Source: Oscillibacter sp.
Lineage (GTDB): Bacteria > Bacillota > Clostridia > Oscillospirales > Oscillospiraceae
Reading direction: 5' to 3'
DNA: 10,581 nucleotides
Assembly: GCA_017380995.1 (NCBI GenBank)
Contig: JAFOCY010000094.1
Coordinates: 1-10,581, forward strand
The position numbers and the translations under genes are program-made. Positions 1 through 6,392 of the stretch are shown piece by piece. The notes beneath the pieces were generated by a model, which saw only the letters and a program-made list of their open reading frames with translations, was not told where the DNA came from and did not search any database. How positions within the stretch are numbered: the stretch's first letter is position 1; every line of letters begins with the position of its first letter.

Positions 1-71
1 CCGCCGATGCGCTTGGCGGTCATATCATCGGTAACTTCCCAGGTCAGGGTGTATTCGATAGGCTTATCCAT
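1..71 (-). CDS. Unrecognised protein, 5' end only
   Basis: Reading the minus strand from an ATG at 71 gives 23 complete codons (MDKPIEYTLTWEVTDDMTAK and on to RIG) before the window edge, with no stop. An AAAGGAG ribosome binding site at 84-90 lies 12 bases upstream, slightly far. A second ATG at 80-78 is out of frame and stops after five codons, so it was not chosen. The gene lies 50 bases downstream of ogt on the same strand, and also has its own promoter-like sequence at 116-143. Too little of the protein is visible to name a family. The start is fairly secure; the function is unknown. Confidence 0.6.
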   Translation of the reverse strand, partial: MDKPIEYTLTWEVTDDMTAKRIG

Positions 72-115
72 GTAGTATCATGACTCCTTTCGGTTGTGGG
101 GTTTCTTCAATGTTT

Positions 116-143
116 ATTGTATCATAAATCTTCCATAGTGCAA
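116..143 (-). promoter_or_regulatory. Putative sigma-A promoter for the 1-71 gene
   Basis: On the minus strand a TTGCAC (-35, 138-143), a 16-base spacer and TACAAT (-10, 116-121) preceded by TG one base upstream (extended -10). It sits over the last codons of ogt. The -35 is a weak match and the -10 matches five of six bases. The gene may also be read through from ogt, because no terminator is visible between them. Confidence 0.4.
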
Positions 144-634
144 GGTCCCTGTTCCAGTTCCAGAAGAAACTGCTTGGCGGCATAGCCGCCGGCATAACCG
201 GTAAGGTTACCGTCCGCTCCCAGAACCCGGTGGCAGGGGATCAGAATAGAAATGGGATTGTGTCCAACGGCACCACCTACGGCGCGTGGAGAGGCGGACA
301 GGCCCCGAAGATTCAGCTGTGATGCCAAAGCTCCGTAAGTAGTGGTGGTTCCATAGGAAATTTCCAGCAGTAATTCCCATACGGCCCGGCGAAAAGGCGT
401 CCCGGCTGGAGCAAGAGGGGGGAGAGGGGGAAGGATATCATCGTCTGCAAAATAGGCGTCCAGCCATTCCTTTGCCTGAATAAAGACAGGTAAGCTATCG
501 TCCGTAGGGGCATTTTCCGGAAGGGTGGAGGCAAAATATTTTTGCCCTTTGATCCAGAGACCTGTGATGGCCGTTCCATCGCAAGCCAGAGTCAGAAGAC
601 CCAAGGGCGAGTGATATGTCGTTTGATAAAACAA
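122..634 (-). CDS. ogt: Methylated-DNA--protein-cysteine S-methyltransferase (Ogt/MGMT type)
   Basis: This suicide DNA-repair protein moves the alkyl group from O6-alkylguanine (or O4-alkylthymine) onto its own cysteine. The 170-residue product has the usual family length. Visible motifs are an N-terminal TTYHSPLG segment (residues 5-12), RAVGGAVG with the expected arginine finger (117-124), the GHNP segment (124-127), the active site IPCHRV with Cys134, and GYAGG (146-150). The reading frame is open far upstream into coaX, but homology begins at FYQTTYHSP, so I chose the TTG at 634. AAAGGA at 647-652 is 12 bases upstream, and a TATACT -10 lies just before it, giving a short leader. No Ada-type regulatory domain is present, so this is the stand-alone form. 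The family call is firm; the exact start codon is likely but not proven. Confidence 0.9.
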   Translation of the reverse strand: MFYQTTYHSPLGLLTLACDGTAITGLWIKGQKYFASTLPENAPTDDSLPVFIQAKEWLDAYFADDDILPPLPPLAPAGTPFRRAVWELLLEISYGTTTTYGALASQLNLRGLSASPRAVGGAVGHNPISILIPCHRVLGADGNLTGYAGGYAAKQFLLELEQGPCTMEDL

Positions 635-659
635 AGAGCGATCACATCCTTTCTTTTTC

Positions 660-688
660 AGTATAGCCCCTTTTCCGGGGACTTGCAA
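660..688 (-). promoter_or_regulatory. ogt promoter, sharing its -35 with coaX
   Basis: On the minus strand TTGCAA (683-688), a 17-base spacer and TATACT (660-665). The spacer holds a small dyad, CCCC at 667-670 and GGGG at 677-680. The expected transcription start, near 653, leaves a leader of about 19 bases. TTGCAA is its own reverse complement and also fits as the -35 of coaX. Confidence 0.55.
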
Positions 689-711
689 GGCCGCCGGGAA
701 CGTGATAACAT
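683..711 (+). promoter_or_regulatory. coaX promoter, extended -10, shared -35
   Basis: TTGCAA (683-688), a 17-base spacer and TAACAT (706-711) preceded by TGA, an extended -10. The -10 is the exact mirror position of the ogt -10 around the centre of TTGCAA. Each hexamer matches consensus at four of six positions, and the TG extension strengthens the call. Confidence 0.5.
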
Positions 712-745
712 AAAGAAAAAAGAAGTATAGAAGGGAGAAACCCAT

Positions 746-1516
746 ATGCTGCTGGCCATTGATGTAGGCAACTCCAATACCTCCGTAGGCTTGTTTGGAA
801 AAGAGGGAGCGCTGCAGTTTCTGGCGTCTTTGGATACAGACAGCCGAAAGACCGCGGATCAGATCAGCATTGATCTGATGAACCTCTTTACGCTGTATGG
901 CTTTGATTATAAGGATGTTACCGGAGCGATCCTTTGCTCTGTAGTTCCTCCGCTGAACTTTATGATGCAAAAGGCCCTGACCCGTCTTTTGGGAAAGGCC
1001 CCCATGGTAGTGGGACCCGGCGTGAAAACGGGACTGAATATCCGTTTGACAGTGCAGACGCAGGTGGGCGCGGATATCGTGGCGGACGCCGTGGCGGCGT
1101 TGGAAAAGTTCCAGCCTCCCATTGTGACCATCGACATGGGTACAGCTACCACCATCGGCGTGATCTCAGAGGGGAGGACTTACGAGGGCGGATTGCTTCT
1201 GCCCGGGGTGAATGTCTCTTTGGAAGCGTTAAGCCATCGGGCCGCGCAGCTGCCGGATATTTCGCTGCAGCATCCAAAGGCTCTGATCGGGAAAAATACG
1301 GAGGATTGTATGCGCTCTGGTATCGTGTACGGTACTGCCGGTATGTTGGATGGTATTATTGACCGCATCCGGGCCGAGTTCCCCGGCCAGGAGCTTAGTG
1401 TGGTAGCTACCGGAGGCAACGCCCCGGTCATCGTCCGTTACTGCAAGAACCCTATTGTTTATGATAAGTATCTTTTGATGGAAGGACTTTGGACCATTTA
1501 CCAGAAGAATAAGTGA
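746..1516 (+). CDS. coaX: Type III pantothenate kinase
   Basis: Catalyses ATP-dependent phosphorylation of pantothenate, the first step of coenzyme A synthesis, in the cytoplasm. The type III enzyme belongs to the ASKHA fold. The 256-residue protein has the family's usual length and its motifs in order: the phosphate-binding DVGNSNTSVGLF at residues 6-17, a QVGADIVADAVAA segment near 106-118, the second phosphate motif TIDMGTATT near 128-136, EGGLLLPGV near 147-155, and the C-terminal ATGGNAP. The start is fixed by AAGGGAG at 731-737, eight bases before the ATG. It is monocistronic: its own promoter lies upstream, and a hairpin terminator begins three bases after the stop. Confidence is high because the motif set is specific for CoaX. 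Confidence 0.95.
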   Translation: MLLAIDVGNSNTSVGLFGKEGALQFLASLDTDSRKTADQISIDLMNLFTLYGFDYKDVTGAILCSVVPPLNFMMQKALTRLLGKAPMVVGPGVKTGLNIRLTVQTQVGADIVADAVAALEKFQPPIVTIDMGTATTIGVISEGRTYEGGLLLPGVNVSLEALSHRAAQLPDISLQHPKALIGKNTEDCMRSGIVYGTAGMLDGIIDRIRAEFPGQELSVVATGGNAPVIVRYCKNPIVYDKYLLMEGLWTIYQKNK

Positions 1517-1518
1517 GA

Positions 1519-1550
1519 AAAGGGCGCCGCTTAACGCGGCGCCTTTTAGA
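1519..1550 (+). terminator. coaX terminator
   Basis: Stem 1519-1530 pairs with 1536-1547 (12 pairs with one G-U; the core GGCGCCGC/GCGGCGCC is perfect) around loop TTAAC, and the right arm ends in TTTT. It starts three bases after the coaX stop. Confidence 0.85.
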
Positions 1551-1571
1551 TATAAGCGAGATGATGAAAGG

Positions 1572-1603
1572 AAAATCCCGCGCTTTAAAAGCGCGGGATT
1601 TTT
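1572..1603. terminator. Bidirectional terminator between coaX and pfp
   Basis: AAAATCCCGCGCTT (1572-1585) pairs perfectly with AAGCGCGGGATTTT (1589-1602), with T-rich ends on both strands. It lies 11 bases past the pfp stop on the minus strand, so it most likely ends pfp and backs up the coaX terminator. Confidence 0.85.
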
Positions 1604-1613
1604 AAAAGGCTTT

Positions 1614-2852
1614 TTACTTGGCCAGGACCTTCTTCAGCTTGGCGAAGCGGGGCAGAGAGTCCTGCTTGGGCAGGTTGGGTTCGCCCTGGATCAGGGGCAG
1701 AACATAATCGATAAATTCCTGGGTCACGCCGTTGTGGGTCTCATTGATCCACTCCATGGGGACCTTCTTCTCGGTGTTGGCAACATCAGTGAGGTTCAGC
1801 AGCTTGGTCTTGCAGACGTACTTGCCATCCTCATAGCTGCGCTCAAAACCAACCATCTTGTCGGTGATACCGGCGACGGCGTTCTCAACAGCAGCCTTAC
1901 CGGACATATAGGACTCTTCAATATCGGTCAGGGAGGCCAGATGAGCACCGCAGCGCTGTAGCAGGCTCAGCTCGATGCCACGGACCTTGCAGCCCAGGCG
2001 CTCCTTCACGATCTCGCTCAGCAGCACTTCCAGGCCGCCCAGCTGAGCATGGCCGAAGCCGTCGGTAGCGGAGGTCTTTGCCTCAGAAACGAAGGAGCCG
2101 TCGGCATAGTGGATACCCTCGGAAACAGCCACCAGGCAGTTGCCCTTTTCCTTGTAGACGCGCTCCACATCGGCGAGGAACTGCTCCATGTCGAAGTCAG
2201 TCTCGGGGAGATACACCAGATCGGGACCTGCGCCGTAAGCGGTAGCAACAGCGGCGGAGCCGGCAAGCCAGCCGGCGTGACGGCCCATGATCTCCATGAT
2301 GCAGACCATGCCGGTATCATAGACGCGAGCATCCTGATAAACTTCCATGCAGGAAGTAGCGATGTACTTGGCAGCAGAAGCAAAACCGGGGCAGTGATCA
2401 GTGCCGAAGAGGTCGTTGTCGATGGTCTTGGGAACACCCATCACGCGGCACTCATAGCCGACCTTCTGCATATACTTGGAGATCTTGTTGCAGGTATCCA
2501 TGGAGTCGTTGCCGCCGTTGTAGAAGAAGTAGCGGACATCGTACTTCTTGAAGATCTCCAGGATGCGCTTGTAATCGGTGTCATCCACATCGGGATCCTT
2601 CATCTTATAGCGGCAGGAACCCAGAGCAGAAGAGGGAGTATACTTCAACAGCTCCAGCTCAGCGGGATCTTCCTCGCTCATGTCAAACAGACGGTCATTC
2701 AGAACACCCTTGATGCCATGCTCAGCACCGAACACACGGGTGATGTTGGGGTTGTTGAGTGCGGTGTTGATGACACCGTACACGCTGGCGTTGATAACAG
2801 AAGTGGGGCCGCCGGACTGGCCGACGATGCAAGCGCCCTTCAATTCGCTCAT
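1614..2852 (-). CDS. pfp: Pyrophosphate-type 6-phosphofructokinase
   Basis: Phosphorylates fructose 6-phosphate to fructose 1,6-bisphosphate in glycolysis. The donor is probably pyrophosphate, which makes the step reversible and saves ATP. The 412-residue protein opens with the phosphate-binding GQSGGPTSVIN (11-21). The donor-site motif is GGNDS (113-117), with Asp116 where ATP enzymes carry Gly, and the catalytic loop is PKTIDND (141-147), with Lys142 where ATP enzymes have Gly. In this superfamily that Asp plus Lys pair marks PPi use. MGRHAGW (189-195) and ELSLLQRCG bind the sugar phosphate. The ATG is preceded by AGGAGG (2863-2868) with ten bases of spacing. It is divergent from fba, the next step of the pathway, and codon use looks biased as in highly expressed genes. 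PPi specificity is inferred from residues; the family call is firm. Confidence 0.93.
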   Translation of the reverse strand: MSELKGACIVGQSGGPTSVINASVYGVINTALNNPNITRVFGAEHGIKGVLNDRLFDMSEEDPAELELLKYTPSSALGSCRYKMKDPDVDDTDYKRILEIFKKYDVRYFFYNGGNDSMDTCNKISKYMQKVGYECRVMGVPKTIDNDLFGTDHCPGFASAAKYIATSCMEVYQDARVYDTGMVCIMEIMGRHAGWLAGSAAVATAYGAGPDLVYLPETDFDMEQFLADVERVYKEKGNCLVAVSEGIHYADGSFVSEAKTSATDGFGHAQLGGLEVLLSEIVKERLGCKVRGIELSLLQRCGAHLASLTDIEESYMSGKAAVENAVAGITDKMVGFERSYEDGKYVCKTKLLNLTDVANTEKKVPMEWINETHNGVTQEFIDYVLPLIQGEPNLPKQDSLPRFAKLKKVLAK

Positions 2853-2889
2853 ATCTAATAAGCCTCCTAATCGGTTAATGGATTACTTG

Positions 2890-2918
2890 ATGATAACACT
2901 CAAAAAAAGATTTGTAAA
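2890..2918 (-). promoter_or_regulatory. pfp promoter
   Basis: On the minus strand TTTACA (2913-2918, five of six to consensus), a 17-base spacer and TATCAT (2890-2895) with TGT just before it (extended -10). This is a strong sigma-A-type match. Its -35 lies next to the fba -35, only three bases apart. Confidence 0.65.
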
Positions 2919-2927
2919 TACTTGCAA
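2912..2927. promoter_or_regulatory. Imperfect dyad over both -35 boxes, possible operator
   Basis: TTGTAA-ATAC-TTGCAA is a 16-bp inverted repeat with one mismatch. It spans the -35 hexamers of both pfp and fba. The inner TGTAAATACTTGCA resembles a CcpA cre site at its outer bases but lacks the conserved central CG, so the identity of any regulator is open. Confidence 0.3.
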
Positions 2928-2949
2928 TTTAATTTCTTTGTGATATTAT
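2922..2949 (+). promoter_or_regulatory. fba promoter
   Basis: TTGCAA (2922-2927), a 16-base spacer and TATTAT (2944-2949, five of six) preceded by TGA, an extended -10. Expected start is near 2956, which leaves a leader of about 116 bases before the fba ATG. Confidence 0.65.
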
Positions 2950-2963
2950 CAATTTAGAAAATC

Positions 2964-3045
2964 GTTTTCGTCCTTTGGGATAAAAGAATTATAGAATTCT
3001 CTGTCGACAGCCTTCGGTATTTTGCCCGGCGGAAAGGGACGAAAC
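2964..3045 (+). ncRNA. Structured 5' leader of fba
   Basis: Within the fba leader GTTTTCGTCCTTT (2964-2976) can pair with AAAGGGACGAAAC (3033-3045): 12 pairs, with single-base bulges at 2968 and 3036. Inside it lie a perfect hairpin AGAATT-ATAG-AATTCT (2985-3000), a palindrome CTGTCGACAG (3001-3010), CC-TTCG-G (3011-3017) and GCCCGGC (3024-3030). The ribosome binding site (AGGAGA, 3057-3062) is just outside the closing stem. This could be a cis-regulatory or stabilising RNA. I do not recognise it as a named riboswitch. Confidence 0.4.
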
Positions 3046-3071
3046 AAAATTTTTATAGGAGATGAACATTT

Positions 3072-4040
3072 ATGGCACTGGTAACTACTACCGAAATGTT
3101 TAAGAAGGCTTATGACGGCGGTTACGCCATCGGCGCTTTCAACGTTAACAACATGGAGATCGTTCAGGGCATCACTGAGGCTGCCAAGGAAGTCAATGCT
3201 CCTCTGATCCTCCAGGTTTCTAAGGGCGCCCGCGCTTACGCCAATCACACCTACCTCACCAAGCTGGTGGAGGCCGCTGTGATCGAGACTGGCCTGCCCA
3301 TCGCTCTTCACCTGGACCACGGCGACAGCTTCGAAACCTGCAAGAGCTGCATCGATGGTGGCTTCACCTCCGTCATGATCGACGCTTCTTCCAAGTCCTT
3401 TGCCGAGAACATTGAGATCACCAAGAAGGTCGTCGAGTATGCTCACGATCACGGTGTTGTGGTCGAGGCTGAGCTGGGCTCTCTGGCCGGCGTTGAGGAC
3501 GAGGTCAACGTCTCTGCTGAGGATTCTTCCTATACCCGTCCCGAAGAGGTTGAAGAGTTCGTGTCCAAGACCGGCTGTGATTCTCTGGCCATCGCCATCG
3601 GCACCAGCCACGGTGCTTATAAGTTCAAGCCTGAGCAGTGCACTCTGAATGAGAACGGCGTTCTGGTGCCTCCCGCTCTGCGTTTTGATATCCTGGAGGA
3701 TGTCTCCCGCCGTCTGCCCGGCTTCCCCATTGTTCTGCATGGCTCTTCTTCTGTGCCTCAGAACTTCGTGAAGCTGATCAATGAGAACGGCGGCAATATG
3801 CCCGGCGCTGTCGGCGTGCCTGAGGAGCAGCTGCGTAAGGCTGCCTCCATGTCCGTCTGCAAGATCAATATCGACTCTGACCTGCGTCTGGCTATGACTG
3901 GCACCATCCGTGAGTACTTCACTGCTCACCCCGATCATTTTGATCCCCGCCAGTACCTCAAGCCCGCCCGTAGTGCCATCAAGGAGATGGTCAAGCACAA
4001 GCTGATCAACGTCCTGGGCTGCGACGGCAAGGCTTTCTAA
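3072..4040 (+). CDS. fba: Class II fructose-1,6-bisphosphate aldolase
   Basis: Zinc-dependent cleavage of fructose 1,6-bisphosphate to dihydroxyacetone phosphate and glyceraldehyde 3-phosphate, in the cytoplasm. The 322-residue TIM-barrel protein shows the class II landmarks: GAFNVNNME (21-29), the metal and catalytic motif HLDHG (80-84, with Asp82 as likely catalytic acid and His83 as zinc ligand), EAELG (132-136), GTSHGAYK with zinc ligand His180, LHGSS with His223, and the phosphate-binding NIDSD (266-270). The start is set by AGGAGA nine bases before the ATG. Codon use is strongly biased to CTG, GCT, CGT and TCC, as expected of an abundant glycolytic enzyme. It has its own promoter and terminator, so it is monocistronic. 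A related tagatose-bisphosphate or sulfo-sugar aldolase role cannot be fully excluded, but context with pfp supports glycolysis. Confidence 0.95.
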   Translation: MALVTTTEMFKKAYDGGYAIGAFNVNNMEIVQGITEAAKEVNAPLILQVSKGARAYANHTYLTKLVEAAVIETGLPIALHLDHGDSFETCKSCIDGGFTSVMIDASSKSFAENIEITKKVVEYAHDHGVVVEAELGSLAGVEDEVNVSAEDSSYTRPEEVEEFVSKTGCDSLAIAIGTSHGAYKFKPEQCTLNENGVLVPPALRFDILEDVSRRLPGFPIVLHGSSSVPQNFVKLINENGGNMPGAVGVPEEQLRKAASMSVCKINIDSDLRLAMTGTIREYFTAHPDHFDPRQYLKPARSAIKEMVKHKLINVLGCDGKAF

Positions 4041-4058
4041 TTTCATTTAAGTCCTGAT

Positions 4059-4095
4059 AAAGCCAAGGGGCACATTGTGCCCCTTGGCTTTTGTT
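4059..4095 (+). terminator. fba terminator
   Basis: AAAGCCAAGGGGCAC (4059-4073) pairs perfectly with GTGCCCCTTGGCTTT (4077-4091) around ATT, and TTTTGTT follows. It overlaps an in-frame upstream ATG at 4075 of the next gene, which argues against that ATG as a start. Confidence 0.9.
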
Positions 4096-4125
4096 CTGCA
4101 TAGGCTGTGGGGAGGAGGGGATCTC

Positions 4126-4629
4126 ATGCGAGTACGACCCTATGACCGGGCCGCAGCTGTAGCGTACGCCCATAAATGGGCCTACGGGCGGAACCCGGCT
4201 TTTTACGATTATGAAAAAATTGGCGGTGACTGTACGAATTTTGCATCTCAGTGTATCTATGCCGGCAGTAAAATCATGAATTTTACGCCAACCTTTGGCT
4301 GGTACTATATTGACGCAAACAGAAAAGCACCTGCCTGGACAGGAGTAGAGTATCTTTACCGCTTTTTGACACGGAAAGAAGCATCTGAAGGCCCTGTTGC
4401 GCAAGAGGTAGATATCCAAAATATTTTGCCCGGCGATATCCTGCAGCTCTCTTTTACGGGAGAAGGATTTCAGCATACTCCGGTAGTTGTCAGCACAGGC
4501 GAAGTACCCGCACCGGAAAACATCCTGGTAGCGGCCCACAGCTATGATGCCGATAACCGGCCCCTTAACACCTACGAATACCGATTGGTCCGATTTCTTC
4601 ATATCACCGGCGTCAATTATCCCGGATAA
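4126..4629 (+). CDS. Putative Amidase_6-like cysteine hydrolase
   Basis: A 167-residue protein that resembles the putative amidase domain (Amidase_6) found in clostridial and bacillar wall-related proteins. Its N-terminus YDRAAAVAYAHKWA (6-19) and NPAFYDY (23-29) are typical, followed by GGDCTNFASQ with likely nucleophile Cys36. His117 (FQHTPVVV) and His138 (AAHSYD) could supply the catalytic base. No signal peptide or membrane segment is visible, so it is either cytoplasmic, a forespore or mother-cell protein, or exported by another route. Its substrate is unknown; peptide or amide bonds of the wall are a guess from family context. I chose the ATG at 4126 because GGAGG at 4111-4115 precedes it by ten bases and the ATG at 4075 lies in the fba terminator. 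The SLH-GH18 gene follows 68 bases later on the same strand. Confidence 0.75.
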   Translation: MRVRPYDRAAAVAYAHKWAYGRNPAFYDYEKIGGDCTNFASQCIYAGSKIMNFTPTFGWYYIDANRKAPAWTGVEYLYRFLTRKEASEGPVAQEVDIQNILPGDILQLSFTGEGFQHTPVVVSTGEVPAPENILVAAHSYDADNRPLNTYEYRLVRFLHITGVNYPG

Positions 4630-4644
4630 GAAGTTCATAGTTTG

Positions 4645-4675
4645 TTCACATTTTATGTGGGCACTATGCTATCAT
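4645..4675 (+). promoter_or_regulatory. Promoter with dyad, upstream of the SLH-GH18 gene
   Basis: TATCAT (4670-4675) preceded by TGC forms an extended -10. The best -35 is TTCACA (4645-4650) with a long 19-base spacer. A perfect inverted repeat CACAT-TTT-ATGTG (4647-4659) overlaps the -35 and may be an operator. An alternative reading is TTGTTC (4642-4647 region) with TATGCT. Confidence 0.4.
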
Positions 4676-4697
4676 AAAGGAAAAGGAGGGAAGTGAA

Positions 4698-6341
4698 ATG
4701 AAAAAGTATGTATCCTGTCTTATGACATTGATTCTACTGCTGGGACTGGCAGTTCCTCCTGCGAGTGCTGCGTATACAGATGTTCCCGAAGATGACGTTC
4801 TGGCCGCAGAAGTGGAAAAGGCCACGGAATATGGCCTTATGAACGGTTACGGAAACGGAATTTTCGGTTTTAGAGATTCTATGACCCGGGCGCAGTTTGT
4901 GACGGTTCTGGGACGAATGATGCAGTGGACAGTGACCGGAGAAGCCTATGTGACTCCTGCTATGGAGGTAGATCAGGGAATTTCCGATATTTATTGGAAC
5001 GCTATCAGCTCTGCCGCAGAACACGATGTGGTGGATCCTGACAAGCCTTTCCGGCCCAATGCTCCCATCACCCGGGGTGAGATGGCGGAGATGCTGGTTC
5101 GGGCTTTGGGACTAAAAAGTGCAGCAGCGGCTATGGAAAAAGGAACTGCGCTGCCGTTCGCGGATGTAACAGGGCGCAAGGGCTATATTGCCGTTGCTTA
5201 CGATATCGGCATGACCAAGGGCACTTCTGCTACTACATTTGCTCCTGATGCCACCGCCACCCGGGCTCAAGCTGCCGCTATGCTGCTGCGGATCTATGAA
5301 AAGCTCCATCCGGAAGAAAACTGGACCCATGCCTATTATGCCATTTCTTCCTATTCTCAGTTGGAACTGGGTGCCCAGGGCGATGCTGTAACTCTGGGCT
5401 GGAGCCGCATGACCTGGAACGGCAGGGAGGCGCTTCTTGCAACAACCAGTAAGTCCAGCTATGAATATTATATTCCCAGCGGCTACGAGGGAGTGGTAGA
5501 GGCCCTGGAAGATGAGGACGTAAAGCTTCATCTGGGCGTATACATGGATCTTGGCAATGGGATCACAGAGATGCTCGAAAATGCTGATGGCCGCACACAG
5601 GCGGTGGAGGAGATCCTGGGAGAACTGAGGGTAAACTATAAGGCGCTGGGCCGGAACCCCTACAGCGGCGTTACCATCGATTTTGAAGGACTCCGGGCTG
5701 CTCACAAGGAGGATTTTACCGCATTCTTGCAGGAACTCTCTGAGGGGCTGAAAACACAGGATAAGACCCTCTATGTTTGCGTTAGCCCGGTGCTCACCAC
5801 AGGTGCCTATTACGATGGCTATGATTACCGTGCCATTGGCGACCTTGCTGATAGGATCATTCTGATGGCTTATGATTACGACGCAAGAGACCTTTCCGCC
5901 TTTACCGGAACGGAATACTATAAGACGGCCGCTCCTGCGCCTATCGATCAAGTGTACCTTAGCCTTCGGGCAATCACAAACGAGGAGAGCGGCGTTAAAG
6001 ATGTGAGTAAGGTGGTCCTTGGTTATAGCTGTAAAAATACAGCATGGGAGATCGATGAGAGCGGCAAGCTTCTTTCCGCTGCACCTGTTTATCCCGGTAA
6101 CGATACCGTTTCTAAGCGGATGAGCCAGGAGGATACGGAAAAGGGATGGTCCTCTGCCTATGGGATACCTTACATGACCTACACCACGGAGGACGGCTCC
6201 CGGTATTTCCTTTGGTATGAGGACAGCCGCAGTGTCCAGCTGAAGCTGGATACCGCCCGGCTTTTTGGCATCAACTCTATTTCTCTTTGGCGACTTGGTA
6301 CCATTCCGGATTACAGTGATTGGTCCTGGAGCTTTCAATGA
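4698..6341 (+). CDS. Secreted SLH-domain protein with glycosyl hydrolase 18 catalytic domain
   Basis: A 547-residue exported protein. Residues 1-24 form a signal peptide (MKK, hydrophobic LILLLGLAV, then ASA before Ala25). Three S-layer homology repeats follow: about 26-76 (YTDVP to MTRAQFVTVLGRMM), 95-137 (ISDIYWNAIS to PITRGEMAEMLVRAL) and 154-202 (FADVTGRKGYIAVAY to ATRAQAAAMLLRIY). They should anchor it to secondary wall polymers. The rest resembles the GH18 family as seen in spore-cortex hydrolases and wall glucosaminidases of the SleL/YaaH/YdhD kind: VTIDFEGL carries the likely catalytic Glu330, and ILMAYDYDA (388-396) is a typical GH18 strand. The ancestral DxxDxDxE motif is reduced to DFE, as in some of these relatives. 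A role in wall or cortex peptidoglycan hydrolysis is inferred, not shown. AAAGGAGG (4682-4689) lies eight bases before the ATG. Confidence 0.88.
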   Translation: MKKYVSCLMTLILLLGLAVPPASAAYTDVPEDDVLAAEVEKATEYGLMNGYGNGIFGFRDSMTRAQFVTVLGRMMQWTVTGEAYVTPAMEVDQGISDIYWNAISSAAEHDVVDPDKPFRPNAPITRGEMAEMLVRALGLKSAAAAMEKGTALPFADVTGRKGYIAVAYDIGMTKGTSATTFAPDATATRAQAAAMLLRIYEKLHPEENWTHAYYAISSYSQLELGAQGDAVTLGWSRMTWNGREALLATTSKSSYEYYIPSGYEGVVEALEDEDVKLHLGVYMDLGNGITEMLENADGRTQAVEEILGELRVNYKALGRNPYSGVTIDFEGLRAAHKEDFTAFLQELSEGLKTQDKTLYVCVSPVLTTGAYYDGYDYRAIGDLADRIILMAYDYDARDLSAFTGTEYYKTAAPAPIDQVYLSLRAITNEESGVKDVSKVVLGYSCKNTAWEIDESGKLLSAAPVYPGNDTVSKRMSQEDTEKGWSSAYGIPYMTYTTEDGSRYFLWYEDSRSVQLKLDTARLFGINSISLWRLGTIPDYSDWSWSFQ

Positions 6342-6342
6342 T

Positions 6343-6378
6343 AAAAAATGCCTGCCGCAAAAGCGGCAGGCATTTTTT
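6343..6378. terminator. Bidirectional terminator between SLH-GH18 and recombinase genes
   Basis: AAAAAATGCCTGCCGC (6343-6358) pairs perfectly over 16 bases with GCGGCAGGCATTTTTT (6363-6378), loop AAAA. Six Ts end each strand, so it can stop both converging genes. It starts one base after the SLH-GH18 stop and lies 14 bases past the recombinase stop. Confidence 0.92.
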
Positions 6379-6392
6379 GATAGGGAAGAGGG

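Noticed and set aside
635..970. Upstream in-frame extension of ogt to 970
   Set aside because: It runs antisense through coaX and the shared promoter; homology to the alkyltransferase begins at the TTG at 634.
2049..2858. 269-codon open frame antisense to pfp
   Set aside because: Shadow of biased codons in pfp; low-complexity hydrophobic product with no family features.
2949..4046. 365-codon open frame antisense to fba
   Set aside because: It mirrors fba codon bias; the fba strand has full class II aldolase motifs, a ribosome binding site, promoter and terminator.
4075..4125. Upstream ATG for the amidase-like gene
   Set aside because: It lies in the loop of the fba terminator and lacks a ribosome binding site; the ATG at 4126 has GGAGG.
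5112..6338. 408-codon open frame antisense to the SLH-GH18 gene
   Set aside because: No recognisable motifs and no start signals; the plus strand frame has a signal peptide, SLH repeats and a GH18 domain.
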